In this document: in pieces, positions 1 through 11,549 of the stretch
Position numbering within the stretch: the stretch's first letter is position 1
Layout: every line of letters begins with the position of its first letter
From: Papaver somniferum
Taxonomy: Eukaryota > Streptophyta > Magnoliopsida > Ranunculales > Papaveraceae
Length of the DNA: 64,000 nucleotides
Assembly (NCBI RefSeq): GCF_003573695.1
Contig: NC_039360.1
Coordinates: 121,668,336-121,732,335 of the forward strand
Direction: 5' to 3'
Notes under the pieces: model-generated
What the model saw: only the letters and a program-made list of their open reading frames with translations
Databases searched by the model: none
Told to the model about the DNA's origin: nothing
Translations under genes and position numbers: made by a program

Positions 1-1320
1 GAGAAACTGAAATGATGATGAGGGTTTGAAGCAGAATTTGCTGTTGTTAATCGATTCTCAAATTGAAGTTTGTGGAGTCCTTGTTAGGGTCTGGTGGATT
101 GGATCTGCTGCTGATGAAGAAACTAACAATGGAAATGGAAGTGCTAATTCTGGGCATTGTGAGCAATTAAGAAGGTAGTGGTTGGAATTGAAGTTGTTAC
201 AGCTGAGAATGGGTTTGCAGATGTTGATTGAGCACTACTGTGATGGCAGAAGCTTGAATTCAGAGAAAGGGGGTTTGATGCTAGTTCAGATGGTGGTGGT
301 GCTGTTAGCAGGAACTGAAATAATGTTGTCGAGCTTCTAGATAAGACCAGACTGAGCAGATGGGTTTGAATTGTTTATGTTGTTGCTTGTGAGAACAACA
401 TAGGGAGATGGCAGTGGTGAGCAGGTGCTTGTGAATTACAACTGAGATGAATCCAGTGGAGCTGCGAAATTGAAGTTGAGATGTTGTTTTGGCCTGAGAT
501 AGAAGTTGTTGCTGGTTAAGGTCAAGTGTTGTTGGAGTTATGTTGAAGGCCGAGAATGAGATTAATTGAAGACAGTGAATTAACTTGAGTTGTAATGAGT
601 GGAAGTGGTGGTTTGCAATCAAGAACAAGCAAGAATTGGAGAAGTTGTGTGTCCAGTTGATGGTGATTTTGCTGCGGCAGTTTAGTGACTGTTGAAGAGA
701 AGATACAAGTGCTCTGGCTTTTCTGCGGAGAAGTTATAGCAATAAGTGCCAGGAACTGGTGGGAGCAATGAATGATGGCTTGAGTTGAAGCAGCAGCTGG
801 AGTTAAGAAACTGGTGGTGTGACAAGAGATTGCAGGTGGTGAGTTTGTTGGTCTCTGCAATAGATGGAGTAGGTACTGGTGGTAATGCTCTGAGTTGGTA
901 CTGTTAACTTGATGCAGTTGCGACGGTTGAGATACACTTTGTTGTGCAGTGGAGGATTTGAAGCTGCAAATGGTTGAAGTTGAGGTTTATCTCAAGGATG
1001 AAAGAGATGTAGAAGAAGAGTCAATTACATAGAAATGTTGATGGGAATTGAGCAAGCTGATGGCATTGAAGAGAAGTTGCAGAGTAGTTGAGTCTGGTGC
1101 CGTTGATGGTTATTGGTAGCGCAGGTATGAGATTGTAGGTATGTGTTGGAATGCATGAAATAAAGGGAAGAATGAACTGCAGGAAGTGGTTATGTTGCAT
1201 AAGTGAGGGTTGGATGGCTTGAGCTGGTATGTTGGAACTGCAAGAGAAGTTGCAGCTGGAGCAGGGAAGAAGTTGTAATGCACAATGGTGTAACGCTGGA
1301 TTATGGCCTGGCAATGGCTC
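1..1320. other. C-poor, strand-asymmetric stretch, no gene
   Basis: The plus strand is rich in G, A and T and very poor in C, with degenerate GTTGAAG- and GGTGGT-like words. The open frames here are all on the minus strand and read as low-complexity Ser/Gln/His/Leu-rich peptides with no domain, which is what the skew alone would give. I read this as U3 or 3' non-coding sequence of an old retroelement that continues into the next block. No coding support. Confidence 0.4.
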
Positions 1321-2556
1321 AGGCTTTGGCCAACTAGACCTGGCAGCCTAGTTACCAGTGTGACTTAGGTTATGTCTGATCGAGTTGAATAACCTGACTC
1401 GGTCTGACTTTTCAATTGACCCGAGTTAACTCGTTTGACTGGTGGCCGGTTTGACTTTACCGGTCACCTGAGCTGCTTCCCGGTTAACTTCCGGCCAGTT
1501 GCCGTCAACTATTTTTGGGACATAATTTTCTATTGGGATACTTTCACACATGAATTACATGGGCTTGGTGGACTTCTTGGTGATGGACTTCGGAGGATTT
1601 GAGCTAATATCGGAAAGGAGAAAAGGCTACAAAAGAGAAAGTTTTCTACAACTTGGATAGGAAGTATTTTACTTGGAGCTTTGGAGGAGAGCGGCCTTTC
1701 TACTAGGGTTTGCTTATGTTCATCTTCTTTTATTCAATTAGTATATTTGTGATGAATTCCATAGCTATGAGTAGCTAATTTAATATTATTGGTTAAGGAT
1801 GTAGTCCTATTTCTACAACTTGTGCTTGTATTATGTATTAGTTTTCTTTCTTGATTATCGTTCACATCTCTACTGTTTTTATGCACGTGATTGATGTATT
1901 GTGATAGGACTTAGATGTTTGATTAGTTAAGTGGCCAGTTAATTGAACTTGCATTCTTGTCCATAGCTATTTTAGGGTTTTCATCGAGCGATAACCCCAA
2001 ATACAAGTAGCATGATATGATTACGGTTTGTAGTGATACACTCTTGTAATCATATGTAGAGTTTCACCATTGTCCGAGTTGTCATGCGCAATGTATGACA
2101 GTTGCATTTATTAGCGTATTTCTGAAACTTAATGCTCCTAGGAATTGAACTTAATTAGCGTAAGGCGTTAGGTTATTCTTTAGGTAGAATTCACATACGC
2201 AGCTCTAATGTGTGTGTTGATGAACTTAGGAAATTAATAGATTATCTTGCTCTCTTGATACTCTAGGCTTTTGATGATAAAGAGATTAAATTGTAATTCT
2301 AATCATATATGCAAGCACTAGTTTAAGATTGAAGATGAACTCTTTGACCAATATTCTCAACTCATTGATTACATTCTACTATTTAGTTCGCTTTTGATTT
2401 ACTTTTATTGCTTACATAAAAATGAGAAACCCCCCAATTTGGTTACTTAAGGATCTAAAAAATTAATAACTACAACTGCCTCTCTGTGGAAACGAACTCT
2501 TTCTTATCATATAATTTAGGAAAGTGAAATTATTTTTGACGCATACGACAGCGATC
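1321..2556 (+). mobile_element. LTR-like remnant (R/U5 end of a Ty3/gypsy-type element)
   Basis: No open frame of note. The layout resembles the 3' part of plant Tat/Athila-type LTRs: a long AT-rich stretch, an 'aacccccc' run at about 2427, then a 'CTCTCTGTGGAAACGA' block near 2480. Beyond it (2538-2556) lies a motif resembling a degraded primer site. The edge on the right is sharp, because gag sequence of a different, minus-strand element starts there. No second LTR is in the window, so orientation and limits are inferred. Confidence 0.35.
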
Positions 2557-3089
2557 ATCTTTGATAAGATTCCACCATATTAGAGCATGCTTTGAAAGAT
2601 TCTATGCCGCAAAATCTATCTTCTCCTTCGAACCATATTCAAAGAAAGAAAAATACGTCTCTAGACGCTCTATCCAATCATCCAATTTCTCTACATCGAC
2701 ACTTCCATCATAAAGTGGAATATTAACATGGAAATCAATTTTTAGATTCTTACCATGATTCATAAACTTACCACGAGGTTTTGTTGCTTTTGTGCCTTTA
2801 GGAATATCTTTTTCTTCTTCCTCTTCGTATTCTTCTTCTTCCTCCTCATCCTCTTCGTCTGAACCCCAAGATGGAGTTTTTGTCTTTTTCGTAAGTTTCA
2901 TATTTGGGTAGTTTGAATCGTCTTCGTATCTTTTTCTAACATAACCACCTTCTCGTTGGTAGTTTTTTGTTCATCAGTCTTAGACTCATCATCTGACTTT
3001 GTCATCCTTGGTTTTCTTGTTCTTTTAACGTCTTCTTGCTTCTCGAGTAACTCACCAAGCTGTTTGTAGAAAGATCTAGTAAAGACCAT
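2540..3089 (-). pseudogene. Truncated Ty3/gypsy gag (element A)
   Basis: Capsid-region fragment of a gypsy gag polyprotein. Reading begins at 3089 (MVFTRSFYKQL...) 33 bases inside the primer binding site, runs 63 codons and meets a TGA at 2898-2900 that overlaps the next ATG (ATGA). The following frame (2901 to 2602) has a Glu-rich run and then the capsid signature: DGS, DDWIERLETYF, KIDFAA. After a stop at about 2602 the same frame still reads NLSKHALIWWNLIKDD, matching the A-L-x-WW block of Retrotrans_gag. It breaks off near 2540 at foreign sequence, so PR, RT and INT are missing. One frameshift, one nonsense change and truncation make it non-functional. Lineage within Ty3/gypsy is uncertain. 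Confidence 0.7.
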
Positions 3090-3121
3090 AAACCACGGGA
3101 ATCTTCCCTAAAAGAAACGAA

Positions 3122-3137
3122 CCCTGCTCTGATACCA
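3122..3137 (-). other. Primer binding site of element A (tRNA-iMet type)
   Basis: On the minus strand the sequence is TGGTATCAGAGCAGGG, the standard plant retrotransposon site complementary to the 3' end of initiator tRNA-Met. It lies three bases inside the LTR end (3141), which fixes the orientation of A and the LTR edge. Confidence 0.9.
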
Positions 3138-3458
3138 ACTTGATACGTATTGATCTTTATACCTTGGCGACTATTATTATAGAGGCGGAATTCAGAATAA
3201 TAATAGACGAAAACTAGAAAACTGAACACACTAGAAACCAGATTCGAAGAAAATATCTTCTCTAGATTATGAACAAGAAAACTATTACAATTCTCTCTTT
3301 GTTACGCTCACAATCTCTCTAAACAGTGGATAACCTTAAACTGTTTTACTAAACTTGCTTTTACAATAATTAATTACCTCACAAACTTCTCTCTCTAATC
3401 TAGGTGTGTCTGTATCACAAACTACACTCTAGATGTCTTAGCTATGAGCTAAGCATCT

Positions 3459-3467
3459 CTATTTATA
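3459..3467 (-). promoter_or_regulatory. TATA box in LTR A
   Basis: TATAAATAG on the minus strand, about 320 bp before the LTR end, a normal position for the U3 promoter. Confidence 0.6.
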
Positions 3468-3487
3468 GGTTTAATGGTTTCCAAACC

Positions 3488-3665
3488 TTCTAGGAATCTA
3501 ATTCCTTATCTAGGAATAATTCTTTTTCTAGATATATTTCCTTATCTAGGAATAATATCTTGTCTTAGGAATATTTCCTTATCTAAGGATAATTCCTTTT
3601 CTAGGTATATTTCCTTATCTATGAATATTACCTTGTCTAGGAAATATTTCCTTATCTAAGAATAC
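3488..3665. repeat. Short degenerate tandem repeats in U3 of LTR A
   Basis: About nine imperfect copies of an approximately 20-bp AT-rich word (core TTCCTTATCTAGGAATA and variants) just upstream of the TATA box in transcription direction. Each unit is partly self-complementary (TTCCT...AGGAA). Possibly enhancer repeats. Confidence 0.6.
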
Positions 3666-3698
3666 TGCCTAAAAATCGGTATTCTTTCCCAAATTACA

Positions 3699-4826
3699 AT
3701 TTTATCCTCAATCCTTCTTGAGGATCACTAGTTCCTGGAGAGAGGAAGATACACATGTATCAATCCCCAGAAATCATGTGACTCCTGACGGGAAGAGGGT
3801 CTCTGTGAACTCAGGAGGATTGTTGATTTTCTTTGCCTCGATTTTGGAGAAGTCGTTCCCGATCCTCACGTGTGATGAAATTGGATTGCTGATTCCAATT
3901 TGCTGGACGTTCAGGAGCAATGCGAGCCTCTTCATCTATAAAGGCGCGTCCTGCTGAAGTGCTTGCGCTGGGTGTTAAAAGTATTCCTTGTCATCTCTAT
4001 CTGGGGTTGATGTGACTCTTGCGGTAGCCGCTCCGTTAGTGTCTTGAGGAAAATAAGTATCTCTTTCTGATTGAATCCATGTCTGAGCCTTACGAGAACT
4101 TTTGTCTTTCCATCAAATCAACAGCGGTAATAGGGGGTTGGCTTCCTTTGGCTCCTCCGGCCTCTCATTCTGATGGAGGAGTGGCAGTAGCTCTGGTAGC
4201 ATTTGGGGGCGTTACGCTTGAAGAAGCATTAGGAAGGATGACAACGGCTCTGGCTCTGGTGATAGGAGGCGTCACGCCGGAGGGAATGTTACCTGCGTCG
4301 CCGGTGTTGGTGCTAGAGGATGTAACGCCATGGGATCTGTTGACTATGCTTGCGGATGGTACATTGGTGTTGGTCATTCCCTTTTGCTCTCGTTCGATAC
4401 GTCCACATACTCTGTCTGCATAGTCGTTGGCGGAGGCACAAACTTCAGACAAGGATTCAACATTTTTTATGCCATCTCTGAAATTTGGTGGCGTTCTCCG
4501 AGCGAATGTTTGCAGGCTCTTGCTAGAGACGGTTTGCCATATTTTATAAGAGACAAAACGTCTCATTTTGCAACTTGACAATATCAGCTTGATTTGTGAC
4601 AACTTCTTCTAATATTTTTCCATACATTTCATGGTGATTGGATTTCGAGCATTGGCGGCTTTGGAAGTGTTTCGGATGGCCGGGATGCATCATGAAGCGG
4701 AAAGTTGGGATTGGAGATTGAAGTGAATTATGGTTAATGATTGAATTTGATATAAGATCCACCCTTTTGAAATTGAGAAAAATGAAATGAATCCTGAGAA
4801 ACTGATTTTGCAACCGAGAGATTAAT
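3699..4826 (-). pseudogene. Degraded gag leader of F1 (Tat-like)
   Basis: Minus-strand frames begin directly after the F1 primer site (around 4813) and run left with several stops and shifts: a segment with EEVVTNQADIVKLQNE, a Pro/Thr/Ala-rich stretch (4165-4602), and near 3720-3960 a charged Arg/Asn/Gln-rich piece (FIDEEARIAPERP, ITREDRERLLQNR). This is what the variable N-terminal part of Tat-lineage gag looks like. It stops at the LTR of element A before any capsid core could appear. Assignment rests on position after the primer site and on composition, not on a recognised domain. Confidence 0.5.
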
Positions 4827-4827
4827 C

Positions 4828-4844
4828 TCTCACTGCGGTCGCCA
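4828..4844 (-). other. Primer binding site of F1
   Basis: TGGCGACCGCAGTGAGA on the minus strand, two bases inside the LTR end. It resembles the TGGCGACTC..TGGG(G)A site (tRNA-Arg type) of Ogre/Tat elements and closely matches the sites of E1 and E2 in this window. Confidence 0.65.
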
Positions 4845-5230
4845 GTTGTTTTGGGGTAAAAACTGTTTCTGCTGGTTTTGGTAAATTTGGGTGTATTGTT
4901 TGAGAAACGAATTTAGACCTAAACAAATGCACTTCACGGGAGTACTTTAGATTCGAGAGATCAATCTGTACTATCCTGGCCTAAACCAAGAAATGCTCAT
5001 TCTAGTCTAGCTTCGGTCACAAAGTGAAGAAGAAGGGTTGGTCTTAGGGAGGGAAGCGAAGAAGTTGTTGAGACCAGAATGGTTAATTCTGAAGGTGTGG
5101 TTATTTTATGACTTGTATCAGAATATGGAACTGGCTTGTGGAATGTAAGCTATCAGTTCTTTAGTTTTTTTCTGGATACTTGTGTTATTCTTAACCAAAG
5201 ATCTGTTGTTTGGTCGAAATAGGTATGAGC

Positions 5231-5239
5231 CTATTTATA
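5231..5239 (-). promoter_or_regulatory. TATA box in LTR F1
   Basis: TATAAATAG on the minus strand, about 390 bp before the LTR end. The same box is in F2 at 61467-61475 and in E-family LTRs as TATAAATAA. Confidence 0.65.
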
Positions 5240-5807
5240 CAAGTCATAATTGAACGCACCCTGATCTCGTAGGAAATGGGAGTAGTTGAGTGATGGAGAA
5301 GTGGGGTAATGTGTAAGTGCTAGAAACCACGTCCCCACTATGGAGGAAATGAGTTAGTTTACACCCACTACTTCTTGCCGCCACTAACTGCCCGCTTTCC
5401 TGACACTTTCTTATATTGGGCGTGTTGCACGCCGCACGCTGTAAACCACCAGACCAATACCCTGATGAGCATCCCCGAGTTTGTGACATGTTTTATGTCT
5501 CGAGTATTGTCATGGAAAATGTGCAACATATTGCTAAGTGGGTCTTGTATGCAAGATCTTATTATTATGATTAATTGTACGCCAGCTAGGTGGCGGATAA
5601 CCATGTTTGGAAAGTCAAGTCAGGAGACTTGCCGCAGAAGAATAGCGTGTGATGCTATTAGGTTAGTCTCGGTTGGTGACCTAAGCCTTACCATGAGCCG
5701 GTCAATTCCGTGGCGGATTTGGACGGCCGAGATTTGTAATTCATGAGAGGAGGGGGCCGTTGATTATGACCACATTCCGTTAGCACCTGGTGATGGCATA
5801 ATGGCGC

Positions 5808-5927
5808 CAGTGGTATGGTGGCACGATTGGCACATGTCAGTGATGTAATGGCGTGATTGCTACACGCCAGTGGCATAATGGCACGATTGGCATACGCCAG
5901 TGGCATAGTGGCGCAAGTAGCACCTGG
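5808..5927. repeat. 30-bp tandem repeat, four units, in LTR F1
   Basis: Four consecutive 30-bp units starting CAGTG, with the pattern CAGTGGCATAATGGCACGAT followed by TGGCATACGC and variants. Present in F1 only; F2 lacks this array. Confidence 0.75.
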
Positions 5928-6452
5928 TGTAGCCGTGGTCGTTATACCTTGGCATATTGGTGTTGGATCCAAATATGACTCGGCAATTGTGGCTCCTGTT
6001 GCCGTATCAAACCTAATGCCCTAAGTATAATTATTTGGCGTGGTTGGGAGTAGCAGCCTTACCTAAATTAGGGTTTGGCTTGCCAGAACTCTAATTAGCA
6101 CGTGTGGCATGTGGCCGCGGCATGGTGACATTTTTTGTGTAGATGATGCCATGGACGCATCAAAGGAATTATGGCAGGGCCATAGTATGGGAATGACCAC
6201 AGGCGCAAGGATAGTCATGGGTGGCCACGGCATGGCGCCATTTCTAGGGTTTCCTGGGCCCGCATGGCTCGTGCCATGTTGTGGGGCCAAAGTGGCGTAG
6301 TTCTGGACCACGACTAGAAATTAGGGTTTCGACTAATGCCACTGAAGCAAAAGTCGTGTTTTGATCATAAAACCCTAATTGGAGTTTGTTATGGCTTTGG
6401 CCCCGGACAAGAAGTGGGTTAGCATGTAGCCGCGCTTGTTGTGGCACGTTGG

Positions 6453-6585
6453 CGTGGCGTGGCACGTTTGGCATGTCGATTAGGATGTTGGCGCGGCAGG
6501 GTGCGTTTGGCATGCCAATTAGCATGGTGGCGTGGCAGGGCGCGTTTGGCATGCCAATTAGCATGGTGGCGTGGCAGGGCACGTT
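6453..6585. repeat. 39-bp tandem repeat, 3.5 units, in LTR F1
   Basis: Units start at 6453, 6492, 6531 and 6570, each beginning CGTGGCAGGGCGCGTTTGGC and holding the palindromic core GGCATGCC. The second and third units are almost identical, so the last expansion is recent. Confidence 0.8.
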
Positions 6586-7420
6586 TGACCTTTAATGCAT
6601 GTGGCGGGTTTAAAACGACCTGATTGGTCAAGAAAAGGGGTCGTCCAAACATAGGGCGCGTCCACACCTCTAGTGCTCGTGGCGCATTCAAAGTAACTGT
6701 CGATGGGGAAGAAGAGGGCTGATAAGCAGCATGGGGGCGTGGCCATCTGCAGGTGGCACCGGATGGCATATGGCACGGCCACACCTCCCCTTGTTGCGGC
6801 TCCTCTTTTATTCCTCGTTTTCTGATTTCGGGTAGGACTTTGCACCTACTAATCCATGGCAGATCAATTTCCTGGTTTGCCTAGGTTTAGTTTCGACCAG
6901 CAGGGCCTGATATACTGCGCAAGGCGCAAAACCTAATTTTTGCAAATTAATTAGGTTGATATTCGAATGTTGTGAATTATCACAAAATTGATTAAATTCA
7001 GTGAGTTTTGTGTGTTGACACAGAGTTCTTTAAGTTTATTGCCAGAGAGCAGCACACTTTCTGATTGATTACTTTTATGCAAACCTTAACCTTGATACTT
7101 CGGGAAATTCATGCTACTCATCTTGCGAGTAAACACTAATTGTCATATCATATCAATATTAAGGGTTCAGCCGGGGAACATAGCATAGGAAAATACTTAA
7201 TGAACCATACACTAATGAGTAATGTAGGCAAGAGTTTACAGTATGTTTGGGATTGTTGCTACATGCACCATTGTGAATAAATATACTGAATTGCTCAGTA
7301 CATGTGTGAGTAGAGAGTCTCGGGCACTCATTACTTTAATATGACTCAGTCCTTTTGCAGACGGTGCATTAAATATAGGGTTTTACATTTTTAGCCCTAA
7401 ACTAAAAACCACCATCAACA

Positions 7421-8584
7421 CATAGCTAACTTGTCAGTTTTTTTATTACAAAAACATAGAGTTCAAAGCCTCTAGTAAATACGACATGGAGGAACATACA
7501 AGCATGGTTTGTGTTACACGTATTTGAAGAGATATGCTCCAAGATTCATTAGTGAGCTTTTGCCGAGATTCGCTGAAGATTTATTATAAGTTTTTAATTA
7601 ACAGTTTGATTGAATGATGAATGTAATCATGTTATTTTACAAATAAATGAGTATTGTTATTTGGTGTTCTTAATATGTCCAATTTTGAAGATACAAAGAA
7701 TAGTTCAGCTAAGATGCAAAATTTGAAGTTACAGAAAGCAGTTCCGCTAAGATGCAAAATTTGTGCAGGCAGCCGAACATTGTGCTTAAAAAAGTCTCGT
7801 ATTTGATAATAAGGTTCGGCTAAGATTCCAAATTTGTGCAGCTAGACGAAATTTTCTTTTTTTCTTTAAAAAAAAAAAAACTATTTGTGTTACAATTTTC
7901 CGAGGAACGAATATATATTTTAAAAATATAGTCATTATACACCTTTCTACATATACCAATCTACTAATATGTATTTCAAAATCACATCTCCTACAAATGG
8001 CAGTTCATGGTCCTAAATTTACTTTATATGAAGACCTATCTTTGCAGAAACTATGTTGCGTACTATCCAAATAGGGGTGAAGAACGACAACAAAATGGTC
8101 ATTAGTCAGAGTTATTTGGATAAGATTGATAAAAACTTTTATACTGAAACCGGTAACCCTCTTAAGTGGTATCATGCAGGTTTGTTTTGTCGATTTGGAA
8201 AGAAAAAAGTAGGACTGTCATAGCTTTAGTTCAGATTATGAAGCGATGTCGACTTAAAGGTGAATTCTTGGATGAAATTGTAGTGAGATCTTGAGATGAA
8301 TGGAGATGATGAAAAATGAAAAATTTCAAGTACGAAGACCATTTCAACATGCTTGAAGATTTTTTCATAACCCGTGTCGGATATCGAGGATGTTGCAAAC
8401 TAGAAAAATATCTATGTTGTTTTTATCTTTCTAATTTAGTCCGAGTAGCAATGTCGGCCGATAATAGCGTTGTAATTTAGTATTAAAAGTATCCTGAACT
8501 TGGTGTGTTATTTTCAATCATTTTCAATGAAAAATGTTTGGTTCTTCTTGTTTTGAAGCCTAATAACTCTTTTTCAGTGGTAGG
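7421..8584. other. Unassigned sequence between F1 and D, no gene seen
   Basis: AT-rich, no long frame on either strand. A short motif (GCTAAGATGCAAAATTTG and variants) occurs three times at about 7709, 7748 and 7811, and there is a poly-A tract at about 7866-7880. The sequence resumes on the other side of D at 16139, because D inserted here with a GTAGG duplication. Whether it is host intergenic DNA or an old element cannot be told. Confidence 0.5.
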
Positions 8585-10315
8585 TGTTGTAGTATTAATT
8601 TTGCGGTAAATAAGAATTCGTTGCTCGGACTTGAAAAGATTTTTAAAACAAAAATATATACAAAATTTATCACAGGATCAAGAGACACTGGGACTCAGGA
8701 TTCCACCATTAATCATTCACATGATTCATATATTTATTCCAAATAGTTATAGCTCAAATAATAAGGACTCATTCTTGCCAAGGTAGATTTTTAGAAGATT
8801 AACTGTAAATCGAAAGCATGGCATATCAAAAGCACTATGACCAAGCATAAACCATCAAATGAAATGACAATCAATTAAGAAAAATCATAAAACGATTAAT
8901 AAAAAGTGCAAGTAGTCAAAAAGAATTAAATATAATTATCATATGCGTGAAATATGGCTTCCTCCATCATCCCAGTATTGGGGTTTAGCTACTCATATTA
9001 ATCATGTTCTCAAAATACATTTTTATAGCTCAAAAAGTTGATTAAAAGATGAGAAAATTCTAAAACAAAGATTCGCAACAGTTATAAGCGTTACAATTGC
9101 GCTGTATAAAACAAAACTGAAGTATAGTAAAGAACGATACAACCTTAGTGTTGTAAACAGCGACACAAGTGAACTGCTGCGGGTACTGTTGAAGAACGAC
9201 GCTTCTGGAGCGTCAGTTCTTCATCTTCTTCCTCCTCCTCGAGCGCAGCAGCAGCAGCAAGAGAGATTTCTCCCCTTCGCTTCTCTCGGCTCCAAAACTT
9301 CCCCAAACTCTTGATAACCCTCTATCAGCTCCCAAGGGTCCCTTTTATACCCAAGAGGCACAACGAATCACTCGCAATAACTCCACATAATCCTCCATTA
9401 CTCGGAAAATATTTTTTTCCATTTTCTTCACTGTCAGCCGAGATATGATCTTCCCCATCCCCTCTGCCTGCGCATATGAGCTGTAATACTTCCATAGTTG
9501 CATAAACACTTAAGAAGATCAGATATCTTCCCCATTTAGTCCACAAAACTTCCCAAAAGTTCCTCTCACAGAGAACTCGAGCGTATCTCCCCTGTTTAAC
9601 TCTCGATTGAAAGTTAGCGGATTCTAGCCAAATTTAACTCATTCCAACGCTCAAAATAATCTTGTTATACTCAATAGATATGACCCAATTAATTCCAGCC
9701 ATTTAGTCTCTCCACAAATCCATCGAAAATCAATTTAAAAATCTGACAGGGAGAGAATATATTTTCCCGCCAAAACCATTATTTGAATTTTTTGTTTCCC
9801 GCCAAAATTGTTCTTGATGTTTTGATCAATTGGTGATTATCCAGCCAATTCTAACTGAATTCGATCATACCACTATCTCTGTTTAGCTCAATGGAAGATA
9901 CCCAATGATTTTTAGATGTTTAGTCTCACTATAAGACCTCCAAAATCCTAATTTGACAGCACTATTCACCCATTTTCCCTCCAAAATTCAAATTTTTGAA
10001 ATGTTGAAGATGGTGTCCCCCTAATCCAGTTTGGGTGTCCCTTTAGCAATTTGGGCAGAAATAGTAATTTTGGGTGGAAATAGTAATTTTTCTGGGTTCT
10101 TCCAGGACATTTTTGGGATGTTTCCGGTGCACTTCTGGGGTACTTCCTGTGCGCTATCAACGGAGCTCCAAAAGCCGCATTTTAAACCAATTTCGCCTCA
10201 AAAGATTATTTTTCCAAAAACACCTATAAATAAATAAAACACCATAATAATTATAAAAATGGGCACTAACAGTATATACAAATGAGATATATTAGACACA
10301 TAAATGCGTCTATCA
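8585..10315 (-). repeat. 3' LTR of D
   Basis: Plus-strand ends TGTTGTAGTATT and GCGTCTATCA. By eye it matches the right LTR (14400-16133) almost base for base; the differences are a few A-run indels and scattered substitutions. Carries a TATAAAAGG box on the minus strand at 9341-9349. Confidence 0.92.
9341..9349 (-). promoter_or_regulatory. TATA box in left LTR of D
   Basis: TATAAAAGG on the minus strand within a GC-richer setting (GGGTATAAAAGGGACC). The identical box in the 5' LTR is at 15158-15166 and is the one that would drive the element. Confidence 0.6.
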
Positions 10316-10329
10316 AATACCCCCAAACT
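10316..10329 (-). other. Polypurine tract of D
   Basis: Minus strand AGTTTGGGGGTATT immediately before the LTR start TGATAGACGC. A G-run directly upstream of the 3' LTR is the plus-strand primer expected for an LTR element. Confidence 0.7.
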
Positions 10330-11549
10330 TATTATTTGCTAGTCCCGAGCAAATCAAAACTACAAAATAAAATCCTAACTCACTTTCGCAGGCATCGTCG
10401 ATTGCATTTAGCATATGCAATAAGTCTTTAAACCCCTAGGTGGCCCTCGCGGCCGAGTTATAGTCTCGGGAGGGATTACCAGAGATATACCCACAAAATC
10501 ATTACTCCAGACCCTAGATATTTAGGCAAAATCTTAGAAAGCACTAAAGAACCTCCTTGGTTGGCATACTTATTAATTACAGGAGGAAGTACCCTGATGC
10601 GAAATTCCAATTGTCGTACACGAGTTTTCACTCAAGCATACTAAAATTCATATAAGTGACAGAGCTCTACTAAGATAGTTTCACGATGGACATCATACTC
10701 GGAGTCAGACTAATCATATGGATAGATTAAGAGATGGATATAGAAAAAATATAGATGGTTTTGATGTTGACTAAGTGAACGGTGTTTCTCATATCTGTCT
10801 GAAGGACACTGCCAAAATAATCCTATCCTAAATGACTGAGATAATCTGACTAGTATCAAATCACTGGCATATACAAGAGAACCAGTGTAAGATAATCCTA
10901 ACTCTAGGTCAACACAACTGGCATATACAAGGGTTCCAGTGGTCGACTTTATTGAATTTTATTCCGTTTGGTCAAATGGTCTGGTCTAAATATTATTATT
11001 TTTTTCATAACTTTTTTTTTTTCATTCTCAGTCACTTTATTTTACCCTAGCAGTGGTAACAACTTGAATCGTAAGCCCCACCTAATCACCTAGAGAAACA
11101 TAGTTTAAAAATAAAATAAAATAGAAATAGAAATGAAAAGGACTCAACAAAATATGGCGAAACTATCATGTTATTTCTAACACCTGAGCTTTGTGCTTTT
11201 ATGAATAGACTCTTTAGATGTTTCCATCTAGTCAGATTGGTCCCTCAACTCCTAAAACCGAAATGCTTCCATCCACTTAGATTGGTTAGTGCCATCCTAA
11301 ATAAACATAAATTTTTAGGCTCTGGAGTTTATTTATTATGCAACTAAAAAGTTTCTCCCATACCCCCAAACTTAAATCTAACATTGTCCTCAATGTTCTA
11401 AAGATAATATTAAAAACATGAACAAGGAGAACCGGTTACCATTTGAAGCAAAAGAGTTAAGGAAAGATATTACCGTGTTGCATGAGCATGGGATACCTCC
11501 CAAGAAGTGCTAAGTTTAAAGTCTTCATCCAGACTTAGGAAAGGATTAG
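10330..11549 (-). other. D internal region downstream of the ORF, no gene seen
   Basis: About 1.2 kb of AT-rich sequence between the end of the long frame and the polypurine tract. No frame or domain found. Includes a T-run at about 11000-11020 and a second G-run on the minus strand near 11361 (rc of CCCCCAAACTTAAA). Confidence 0.5.

Larger units (their letters stand above)
3141..3698 (-). repeat. 5' LTR of element A (558 bp)
   Basis: On the minus strand the LTR begins TGTAATTTGGG (3698) and ends ATACGTATCA (3141), giving TG...CA ends, followed directly by the primer site. It holds a TATA box and an AT-rich short tandem array in U3. The partner LTR is not in the window. The 5 bp outside the LTR start are ATTTT, but no matching duplication can be checked. 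Confidence 0.8.
4847..7420 (-). repeat. LTR F1 (2.57 kb, Tat-like family F)
   Basis: Minus-strand LTR starting TGTTGATGGTGG (7420) and ending CCCCAAAACA (4847). It shares its start, its end region, a TATA box and a long block around 4930-5080 with the solo LTR F2. Its central U3 is GC-rich and built of different tandem repeats from those in F2. The minus-strand open frames over 5688-6845 are products of those repeats, not genes. Confidence 0.8.

Noticed and set aside
5688..6845. Minus-strand frames with repeated MPNAPCHATMLIG-like peptides
   Set aside because: Produced by the 39-bp and 30-bp repeats in LTR F1; both strands and several frames are open.
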